From NCBI RefSeq assembly GCF_024763615.1, contig NC_077222.1, forward strand, positions 49,166,001 to 49,230,000: 64,000 nt of DNA. Direction: 5' to 3'. Each line of letters starts with the position of its first letter. Positions within the stretch are counted from its first letter, which is position 1. The notes under the pieces were generated by a model. That model made no database searches, had not been told where the DNA came from, and worked only from the letters and a program-made list of their open reading frames with translations. Position numbers and translations under genes: made by a program. Shown in pieces: positions 11,101 through 20,100 of this stretch. This DNA comes from Phlebotomus papatasi (taxonomy: Eukaryota > Arthropoda > Insecta > Diptera > Psychodidae).

Positions 11101-13119
11101 TCAATGTACTTGTAGTGTCCAACTTTACCCTCAAAGTGTCCAAAATTACAAGCTGACCCAAATTACAAACACTATTTTCTCTATTTATTTTTGAATTCGT
11201 TTTTTGACCAGAGCGCTTCTAGTGTCCATGTGAAGAGCTTCAACTATGTCAGAATTATGAATTTTGTACGGTTTTTTTAAACGCCTATTTTATTAGTAAC
11301 GTGGTCAAGTATTTAACGCATTTAATGTTAATTTTCACAGCGCTATTGTAAAATTAATTTTTGTTGCACAAAGACAATAAAACCGGACAGCTTACATAAC
11401 GTAAATAAGAAATTATATAGGGGAAAATGTTTATGCTTCGGACGATCTCAAGCTATGTTTCGCAATAAATATAACTCAGCAATATATTTTAAAAACTGGG
11501 CACTTTCCCCTAGGTTTTTTTTCAATAGGGATGCAATGATTCACATTTATTGAGAAACATAGGTAAAATTTAGTCATTTCATAGCTTGAGATCGTATGAA
11601 GCATGGGCACGAAATATATATAATATAAATGTATTCTACAATAATTGTAGAATTATTATGCATAATTATTATGCCGAAGTAATCATCAAATTCGGTTAAA
11701 GGGAAGTCGATATATTTGAGGTTATGTGTTATTAAAAGTTATCTTTCGACCGTGGCACTTCAAGTGTTGGTCCTATGAAGATAAATGTTCTAGAAAATTG
11801 TAGCGCTTTTGTGTTCTTGTCAAAATCGGTCAAATTGAAATGAATTCAATTTCGGAATTTTGTGAAATTTGACCCTTCAAAAAACAGTAAACCTACGACA
11901 CTTTTTGAAAACTACGTAGCCTAGGCTACAACACTCTAAAGTTTGATCGAAATGCCCAAAGGCGTTTCAGTTTAAATTTTGACGCTATCGCAGCACTACC
12001 TGCGGTGACTTTTTGAACTTCCATCTGAAAGTGCTCATCGAGACGAATCTTCACATAAAAAAGTTAAAATGTTAATTAGAACCGGAAATATAGGCCGGTC
12101 AATTTTTCAAATTTGACCCCTTTTAGCTCTGCTCAACGGTGTCCGATGCATTAGGTTTTTCTTTTGTTCGACAGACACAAAGTGCAGCTATAACATATTA
12201 AAAATTCAGCTCGATCTTTAACGTAGGACCGGAGCAAATTAACTTATAAAATTGTAAAATTTTCAATAAGAACGCCCCTAGCGATGGTTTGGCGAACTTC
12301 CGATGTTAGAAGGAGGTGAGGCATTTTACAAGATCTTTCTGAAATATCTTCATTGACCAAATTCTGACAATTAGAACTGGAGCTAGCCAGTTTTAGAAAA
12401 AAATAACTCCTTCTAGCTCGGGCCAGGCGATCGAGGGCCTTAAGTTTTTTTTAAACGAAAGCTGTAAGGCCCAGTTATAACAAATAATAAAATTTGAGCT
12501 CGATCGATGCTATTATTATTATTAATCGTATCGTTAAAGCGTCTGGAAATGGTTTTGGATTAGGACATTTACCCTATGTTCTCATAGTTCCTTTCTCTTC
12601 TGGAATTTTTCCAAAATTTTTTTCATATCATCTTGTTCGTCGAAGTGATATTTTTTGCATTGTAAATTCTCTCTAGACAGATTATACAAAAACTTAAAAT
12701 TCATGGAAATTTGAGGAACGAAAAAAGTGGCCGAAATTGCAAGCCGGTCGATATTTGGTACATTTCCCCTATTTGTAAATTGTATTTGAAGAAAATAGCG
12801 CAAGAATTTATGAACTGATCATCCCGACAATTTTTTTTTTAGAAATTTTACTAAATGTTTTTTTTTTAAATTTTGTGATAATAATAAAAACAGCCATAGC
12901 AGAGAATGGCGATATCATATAGAGGAGAAGGTGTGGATTTCCCGTCTTCCCGGCATGAATAACTATGACACGAATGGCACAACGGAACGAGGCACCTATT
13001 ACTACTTCGATGCCCAGAACTGGCGACGGGTAGTGAAGGATTTGCAAATCGACACCGGAAAGTTGGACAAGTGTCCGAATTTGAATGCAATTGTCAGCCT
13101 CAGTGGGCAGCCCGTCTAA
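2188..13119 (+). CDS. Rga: Regena / CNOT2 (CCR4-NOT subunit), 3' part
   Basis: Four exons: 2188-2413, 7174-7675, 7776-7940 and 12894-13119 (stop at 13117). All junctions are GT-AG and keep frame, giving 372 residues in the window. The product is the NOT2 scaffold of the CCR4-NOT complex, which shortens mRNA poly(A) tails and represses translation. Visible CNOT2 signatures, in order, are LDLSEFPSL, PYVGM across the first junction, EDFPALPG, VTNIPASMV, QFGMVGLLTFIRAAESDP, LTTLGLNLNSPENLYP, PCRPQDIDFHVP across the second junction, and the C-terminal NOT-box with EWRYH, EEKVWISR and ERGTYYYFD. Human CNOT2 has about 540 residues, so N-terminal exons must lie left of the window; an in-frame ATG at 2194 is not the likely start. 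Glycine-rich spacers at about residues 110-155 of the visible part look species-specific. The identification is by recalled family motifs, not by a search. Confidence 0.95.
3145..3570. mobile_element. GGGTAAGTGTGCC-family DNA transposon copy
   Basis: It starts GGGTAAGTGTGCCAAATTTCGG and ends with the inverse, CCGGAATTTGGCACACTTACCC, giving terminal inverted repeats of about 22 bp. The interior repeats the motif TTTCGGCC (or GGCCGAAA) several times. Both flanks (about 3010-3144 and 3571-4230) resemble interior sequence of the same family, so this copy appears to sit inside an older copy. Read on the - strand, the stretch at about 3370-3450 encodes a decayed DDVKKALEEF-like helix (see the element at 24741). 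Confidence 0.7.
3643..4082. repeat. Foldback element with ~130-bp arms
   Basis: The left arm at about 3643-3775 (CTCTCAATTCTTCCGGTGCT onward through TGACCCACTGAAG motifs) is repeated in inverted orientation at about 3948-4082, with a ~170-bp unique centre. It interrupts an older GGGTAAGTGTGCC-family copy. There is no coding capacity; the arms account for the open frames read here on either strand. Confidence 0.75.
5330..5921. mobile_element. GGGGAGAC-family DNA transposon, 592 bp
   Basis: The ends are GGGGAGACAGGGGTGAAATT and the inverse of GAGGAGACTGGGGCAAAACT, flanked on both sides by TA. Removing the element joins TTTGAAATGTA to ATATTTT, which is exactly the uninterrupted sequence seen in the related repeat near 3200, so the TA duplication and both borders are supported by an internal empty site. 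Relatives with the same end are at 15944-16811 and 45368-46650. No transposase frame was seen. Confidence 0.85.
6333..6730. repeat. Palindrome plus third direct copy
   Basis: A ~110-bp unit containing TTTATGACTTCGTGACCTTT occurs three times: forward at about 6341-6450, inverted at about 6475-6578, and forward again at about 6582-6728. The first two form a long hairpin and the third looks like a partial duplication of the left arm. The block separates two ends of GGGTAAGTGTGCC-family sequence (6250-6292 and about 6770-6822). Confidence 0.75.
8777..9008. mobile_element. CAGTAGACT MITE, ~232 bp
   Basis: The ends are CAGTAGACTTTCTCTCAATT and the inverse of AAGTAGACTCTCGCTC, flanked by TA on both sides. 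It is the same family as 19740-19972, to which it is alignable along its full length (GGGCATTTGG near the left end, AAAAAGAGCCGAT near the right end). TA duplication and a CAGT start are typical of pogo/Tc1-type non-autonomous elements. Confidence 0.85.
9100..9284. mobile_element. AAGTGCCCTC MITE, 185 bp
   Basis: The ends AAGTGCCCTCAAGTCGACCGG and the inverse ACCGGTCGACACGAGGGCACTT form ~21-bp inverted repeats, flanked by TA on each side. A second ACCGGTCGAG motif occurs just inside the right end. The interior is AT-rich and non-coding. Confidence 0.75.
9519..10641. mobile_element. GGGGAAGTG element interrupted by another element
   Basis: The left end GGGGAAGTGGTCTGTCTTTG(AATGCG) is matched by the inverse CGCATTCAAAGACATGTCACTTTCCCCC at the right. 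The motif TCTTTGAA recurs just inside both ends. The element at 9619-10521 lies in its middle: the flanks TCTACTTTATGAACAAGTTAA and TTAACTATTTTCTATT appear to be parts of one host sequence. The outer element would be about 220 bp without the insert. Confidence 0.65.
9619..10521. mobile_element. Stowaway-like element, ~0.9 kb
   Basis: The left end reads TA then CTTCCTCCGTTCCGAAATAA(GTCGTACGTTTGG). The right end, inverted, reads CTCCCTCCGTTCCGAAATAA(GTCGTACGTTTGGG), also next to TA. A second copy of the terminal motif lies just inside the right end near 10458-10482. TA duplication and these termini indicate a Tc1/mariner-type non-autonomous element. No transposase frame was found. Confidence 0.75.
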
Positions 13120-14114
13120 GTGAGAGAAGAAGAAGAAGAGAGAGAGAGAGAGGAAGGATGATCAATCTCCCCCGGATTTCAAGATCAAGAACAGTTGATT
13201 TTGCAGAAGAAGAAGAAAAAAAAACAATTGTGAAGGCAGAAAGTGAGATGTTTGGGTGTAAAGATGAATTTCCTTTTTCTTTATTTTTCTCATTTCACAC
13301 ACACTAAATACACAAGTCTATTAAAAAAAAACTTCCCCCTACGAAAACAGAATTTTCAATCACACAAATTTCTTGAGCTAAACACCATTCTATAGGACAG
13401 TTCTTCGGTTTTCTTTCTTTTCTCAAGAGGGACAAAACAAGAAAAAAATTAATAGATTAAAAAGAAACTCGGTATTTTCTTACAGGATATTTCTCATGGG
13501 AGAAATGAAAAACAAAAGCATTAATTGGTGTAAAACAAAAAAAAAAGATCTTTAAAAAAAATAATTAAAATAGAACATTTTTCCTAAATGAAAGTCGTGA
13601 GAACATTTTCATTTTGACTTTGTACACTGGCTAAATGTGTGTGAATAATGACGATAATTTTGTGACATGATAGAAGGTGAATTAAAGAGGAAAAGCAGAA
13701 AAGTTTTACAAATAACATGATTTTTTATTCTTTAAAAATTATTTCAAAACTCGAATTTTTGTTTTGATTTTAGTTCCGGGAAGCGTGACATTGACCGTTA
13801 CATTTTGAAATAAAACGGCGAGTCGCAAATGGCGAAAAAGTGTTGCCCGATGCGAACAAAGCGGTCGTGCAAGTTTATTGTTTCTGTTTGTGTTTTGCTC
13901 AAAAGAAAATGTTGAAAAACTTTATTAATCGTTGGCAAACGTGAAAGAAGTGCATGTGAATAGAAAAGGGATCACATGAAGTATCCCATGCCATAGAAAA
14001 AGTGCCTTTTTCTGCCTTAGACATTAAGTTATGACAAAGAATTGTGATATAACCTAAAAATCTTGGTTGAATTTTGTTTATGTGTTGCTATTTTGTGAGA
14101 TTTTGGCGCAAGAA
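13120..14114 (+). other. Rga 3' UTR and asl 5' region
   Basis: Immediately after the Rga stop there is a purine microsatellite (GAAGAAGAAGAAGAGAGAGAG-like, 13120-13157). AATTAAA and AATAAA hexamers occur downstream, the clearest AATAAA at 13809. From about 13780 the base composition is less AT-biased, with CG-containing words, as expected for the asl promoter and 5' UTR. I see no conserved ORF. The Rga poly(A) site and the asl start of transcription cannot be placed from the sequence alone. Confidence 0.5.
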
Positions 14115-17100
14115 ATGAACGATCCGGGAGTGAGTGTGTTTCAGGGTAATCCTAGTATCCAAGTGGCCAATAATTCCGTGGATGAAGTGGAAGAAGAGGA
14201 AGATCGCAAGCGTCGACATGGTGAGTTGCAGGAAGCTCTTGAAAACTTGGTTGGTGAGGACAGTGCTGAGGAGTCTGAGCTGTATGACCCTCCCTATGGG
14301 CGGGAAGCTGTCCGAGGGGATTGGATGATGCAGCACGATGCCCAGGGTAGACATTTTAAATCATCAGATACTGAGGAAGTGGCACAGTTGCGGAGACTCT
14401 TGGAAATTGCCTCTCAGGAAAACTTTCAGTTGAAAACTTCCCTGGGCACCGAGCTGAAAGCTCGAGATGAACAGATTGGCAAGCTGGAGAAGCATTTGGC
14501 CATTGCCAGTGCTGAAAAGGAACGTGCCAATATGACACGCGCTCAGACAAATGATCTGCTGGTAGAGAGCAAAACAAAGTGCTCAGAATTGAACTCCACA
14601 GTTGCCAGGCTCCAATTCAGTGTGCAGGAATTGCAGAAACAGAACTCCGACATGCTAGTGGAGATTGAAAATACCAACAGGCTCCTGAGAGATTCAGAGA
14701 TGCAGCTAAAGATGGCAGAAAATAATGCAAGGCAGAGGAAGGAGCAACTCCGGGAGACAGAAAGGAAGAATGCAGAGGTGGATTTGCTGCAGGAGCAAGT
14801 AAATGGATTGCTAAAGAAGGTAGAGGATCGGGATATGCAGCTGAAAACCCTTGAGAAGAAATACCGGGATTTGGAGAGGAGTCGAGAAGCTCTACTTGTA
14901 GACAAAACTGATACAATTAATGACCTTATGCGAAGCCTGGGCGACACCCAGGAGCAGTGCAATGAACTACTGAGTCGTCCAGATCTCAGTCACGAAAATT
15001 ACCAGCTCCGGCAGAAAGTACTGGCACTGGAGAAGCAAGCTGAGGAGATGCAAAAGCGTATCAATGTGCTGACAAGTCAACTCGAAGCCACAAAGAGGGA
15101 TCTCAATCTCATGGAGACAATGGATACCAAGTTCCTGGACACCGACGGGAAACTTCCGAGTAGCACACCAATGTCAGGAGAAGCAAAGTACCTGAATGTC
15201 CGGGAAGAGCTCTATCGTGCCCTGGCGGGTCTTAAGGAGAAGCGCGAAGAAATACGGAAGCTCCAAGAGGAGATTCGGACGAAAAACAGCGAAATTGAAT
15301 CCCTCAGACAATCAAACAATGATTCCCTGATAAAAATTGCAGAGACTGAGAAGGAAATCATGAAACTTACCCAGAAAGTTCGTCTCCACGAGAGTGAAGA
15401 GACACCCTCAGGAATTACCCAGGATCTCCTTAGAGAATCTCAGATGGAGATCGAGAAGCTGAAGAATGAATATTGCTCACTGTCTTCGGCTAAGAATGAA
15501 CTCATGAGGGAGATTAATGAATTGAAATCCCAGGATTTTGTTAAGCAACTGGAACGTCTTCAGAGTGAATGTGAATCTCTGACCGAGAACCTCAAAGCCT
15601 CAGTGGAAGCTGTCAAGGAGAAGGATAAGATTATAGAGAGGCAGAAATGGGATCATGAGAAGGAGATGGCCAAGTTGAAGGAAAAGTTTGAAAAAGGTAA
15701 GTATTTTATAGTTTTAATTATCCACAATATTTTCCCTTCAAGGATATTAGGGGGACATTAATAAGGGATAATACGTCCATTTGTAATTTTCCGGACACTG
15801 AATTCCAGTAAATTCTTACTGAATTACTCTGATCAGTATTTTTTTAATGAGATTACTAAGTTCTGAAATTATCCAGTAAATTAGGTTATTGAACCTAGTG
15901 AATTTAATACTGATTTACTAATCCAGTAACTTCGTAAAGAATAGGGGAGACTGGGGCAAAAAGTCACAAAACGGATATTTTATTTTTTTACAAGCTACCC
16001 GAGCACCTCCAAAATTTCTAATTTGCCCAGTTTTATAGGAAATTTACCGCTCTGTAAAAGTTATTTTCTTCTATTTTGTAATGAAATATATTTATCGAGC
16101 CGTTTTCTAAAAGGTAATTTTGTGATCATTCTCAAAAATGCTGGGGCAAATAGTATCAGGCATAAGATACTCTCACATTTTGATTCGCTTTATTACGGGA
16201 TTCCGTAAATTTAAGTAAAATACCTAGATAACATATTTTCATAGGAAATTTATTCTTCTACACCTTTGTAAAACACAGTTTTCTCTATCTGAGCAAGAAA
16301 AGTGCATTTTAAGTTATTTTACAAACAACACACAAAGGACTGCAAATCGTTTGACCAATGCAAACAACAAGCGGCGAGATATGACAATGACGTTTCTTTT
16401 CTCCGTGGGACATCAGAAATTGTTTCGGTTTTTGTTACTTTTTACCCCAAGTGGTCGTTTTTAATAAAAGGATTTCTGGAGAAAAGAATCTTTGTAAAAT
16501 TCTAAAATAGATAGCGAATTCGTATTCAAAGAATATCCAGATAATTTGGGAAATATTCATCAGTGCATCAAATTTAATATAAAGTAGCTAATAATTGATA
16601 TCTTCTGCACGGAAAATATTTCAAAAAAAGGGCTAAAAATTTCGATATTTTTATTCTCTAAATTCCTTGTTCAAATTCTAACAAACTTATGACATTGAAG
16701 AAGACCCATGGGGCCTATCTATGGAAAAAATTTTAAGCCGCTATCTTATTTATCTTGGAAGATATTGAATTTTAAAATTTTCGATTTGTGACTTTTTGCC
16801 CCAGTCTCCTCTACTAATTTATAAAGTTCAGAATCCATTAAAGAATTTCCGGGCCACAGAACGATAAATGCTGGAAGTCCTTGTAAACAGGTCTTTATCC
16901 TTTCGATAAATCACTGTTTTGACAACGAATTAAGGAAGAACTGCTAAAGTGATCTTAATGAAATTCGGTACAGGGTCACTGTATGACTTAAACTTTTTAT
17001 TTATTCATACCACCCCCTCCCTTCACCCTCCGTTCTGGTAGGCCCCATACAAAATAGCGGCACATTTCCTTATAACTCCTTTCTGAGAAAAGGTAGAAAG

Positions 17101-20100
17101 CTGAAATTGGGCATGGGAACAAAGCTTAGGGAAGACTTTTCAACCATGCATACTAACCCCCTCCTCTGACCCTGCTTCTGGTAGCCATAATACAAAATGA
17201 GAACATTTTACCTTATAACTCCTTTCAGAGAAAATATTACATTATAGAATATTTTATTGAGCTACTTTTTGTACATTTACAAAATATTTACATAGTAAGT
17301 GTTGAAAATCATTGATTTGCTTCAACTTTAATACATTGCTAAAAATATTTAATTTATATTAAGAAATAAAAGATTAAGAAAATTAAATTAAGCATAAGGT
17401 AATATGGTGTTTACTGATTTAATTTGAGACAGATATGTATTTTATACAAATGATACACCTTTCAGAGAAAAGATAGAAAACTGAAATGCGGCATAGGAAC
17501 AAGGCTTAAAGATGATTTTTTAACCCTTTAACGACGAGACACTTTTTACGGTCTGAAAATCGACAATAAAAATTAAACTGAGAAATATAATCAATGGAAA
17601 GTCTTACACCTAACCTTGGACAGTCCAACAGAATCTGATTCGGTGTATTTTGTGCTTCTACACTGATTGAGAGAAATCCGAAAAAGTCAAAATAACATTC
17701 CGGAAAAGTTAATTTTATCCTGTAGTACTGATGTGAAATCAGTGTAAATATGACCCTCTTTAGGTGTATTATGGGTTAAAGTTACCCTTTTTCATGTTAA
17801 ATTTACCCTCAAAGAGGTGTAAAATTAACATTATAAAATGTTGATATATTTTTACACAAAAGTTAAAAAAAAAGTTAATCGCAGCCTCTTTTTTTCTCAG
17901 TGTATGAACGGTATGAACAATAGGGAAAGAAATAGCCCGAAAATTTAAGTAATTTTTCAGACAATACCAATGAATAATATTTTTCGTTCTAATAAAAAAT
18001 ATTATGTAGGGGAAGTGCTCATAATTTTGGACAGTCTGCTTATAAGCATCGAAGTTCCAAGTTTGAAGTGCGATATTTTCTATACTAATTGACATTTCTT
18101 GTTACTCTCTTTTCAGAAGGGTTGTTTAGAAACTTAGCAAGCTATTTATCGTCTTATTTTTATTGAAATTAGTTTTAATACGTTTAAAAATGAATTGATA
18201 AGTAGAGGTGACCTTGGCTCTTATTTTGGACAACTTGTTTATTAATTTGTCCAACTTGGCTGTAAATTTGGACAGCTAATCCGCCTCAATAGGATGCCCA
18301 TTGTTCTTCATTTGATGAACCAATCTTACCAAGTCCTCTTCCTGTTCATGTAAGGGAAACGTAGAATGTCACAAGAAGCCCGGAAACTTTCCATATCATT
18401 CATTAAAGTGAGTTGACTTCGGTGCTCCAAGTACGTGCGGATTCGCTCATTCCTTGACCTTTCCGGGAGCCTTTCAAGGCATTTCTCGCTACATCTCTTT
18501 CGTAGAGATGATGCTCCTTTGTTTCTCCAGGCATTTGTCCAACCTAGTCATCACAAAAGCTAAAACTTCACGAAATTTCGTGAGAAAAACACCTGTCCAA
18601 AATAAGAATCATCACCTCACTGGTGAATGTCTTAAAAAATTTCCCATTTTTCACACGAAAAATATAATTCACAAGGCAAATCTCACTTCAGGTCAAATGT
18701 ACAAATCATCAGTAACGTGAATCAACACAATATTCAATGAATATTCAATAATATCACTCAAAAACAGCGAACAAACTTTGTTAGTACTTCACCAAAACTA
18801 AATAAGACTGAAGTAAGCCACGAAGTTCTGTCATATTTCTCGTAAGCAATTGCTCACACTGAATTTTCAACAAAGCAATTTCAACTCAACTCATATTCAA
18901 ATTTTAACGTATTTAGTGTTAAAATCTTCCAAAAAGAACAAATATTTAGATAGAATTCATTATTCATCAAATATTGGAATAAAAATCCTTCATTTTAATC
19001 AATTTATTTTTAGTGTCCAATGTTATCCTCAAAGTGTCCAAAATAAGAAACTGGACAAAATTATGAGCATTTCCCCTATGAGTATTGTAGTTTTTATTGC
19101 CAAAAAGATTTTGCTTAAAAAAATTGGAAGTATAAAAAATAAATAAAATTAATTATGATTTTGAGAATTTAAAAATATTTAAAATTTAAAATCAATCGAT
19201 TGGATTTTCACTGAATTGAAAAAGGTGTGCCAGCGCCATAAGCAATTTTTTTCACTAGTCAATTGCTTTATTTTTAGAATTGTATAAATCTATCTTTCCT
19301 CATTATCATGAAATATGCGTATTACAAAGGAAATGATTAAAGGAACCCTTACAATACAATAGACCACGCCCCTTTAAGCGCTTTTAATGTTTGTAATAAT
19401 TAAAGCAAACATCGTAATATTAACTGAATATTCATATGATACGTCATCTCTTAACAAGAAGTTTATAAAAAAAGTAGGGTATTGCATAAGGACAATGTTC
19501 TCGACAAGTGGGCGTGACTACAAAGGCCTGGCGATCAGTGGTAGGAGTAGGACTTGACCAGATAAAACTAGATAAATTGATACAAGGTAAACAATATTTT
19601 TTCGGATATAAGGTTCGTTCGACGTTTAAACCAAAGACCTTTGCGCCATAGATACTACTCCTTATAGGGTGGAGTAACCACTTATCGCCACTTTTAGGAA
19701 AAACTGAAATTAACTGTATTATAACTTTTGACCCCTTACAGTAGACTCTCTCTCAAATGGGCATTTGGCGCGAAATGTCATCCGGTTTATCGATAGATTT
19801 GGGCATCAGAGCCTTTGTAAATTCCACAAAAAGCGCTTAATTATAAAGAATCACGATAAAATAGGAAGAACTACAGCGAATTTGAGCAAATTAGCTTCAT
19901 AATTAAACGTGAAAATTATCAACAAAATTTTTCGCCCGATTGAAAAAGAGCCGATTGAGTGAGAGTCTACTGTATTATTAGATAACTCAAATTTGACAAA
20001 AAAAATTACTTAAATATATTGGCTCTACATTCGTCAAAACAAAAGTCCTACAATACAACGCGGGAGTACTTAAAAAACCGGTTTTTATTAACAATACAAA

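Larger units (their letters stand above)
7941..12893 (+). other. Rga: Last Rga intron, nested transposons
   Basis: Intron between exon ends AAAEL and HSREWRYH, with donor GTAAGT and acceptor ATAAAAACAG. Identified inserts are MITEs at 8777-9008 and 9100-9284, an element at about 9519-10641 containing another at 9619-10521, and a one-ended GGGTAAGTGTGCC-type fragment at about 12575-12772 whose - strand frame includes FDEQDDMKKILEKF. Sequence at about 8060-8410 and 11110-11170 resembles the TTTGGACA-rich family seen at 18009-19076. The stretch from 11640 to 12560 shows no clear gene or repeat end. Confidence 0.7.
17522..19160. repeat. AACCCTTTAACGACGAGACAC repeat carrying two insertions
   Basis: The base sequence (17522-17660, 17903-18008, 19077-19160) is colinear with 41936-42290, beginning AACCCTTTAACGACGAGACAC. 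Relative to that uninterrupted copy it carries two extra blocks, 17661-17902 and 18009-19076, each bounded by TA. This makes it a filled site whose empty counterpart is in the same window. Confidence 0.85.

Noticed and set aside
14543..14962. - strand Ser/Cys-rich frame opposite asl
   Set aside because: Antisense of coiled-coil codons; composition is what reversed Glu/Lys/Leu codons give.
18454..18720. 88-codon + strand frame in the 18009-19076 element
   Set aside because: Opposite strand to the weak helix-coding remnant and full of low-complexity; not transposase-like.
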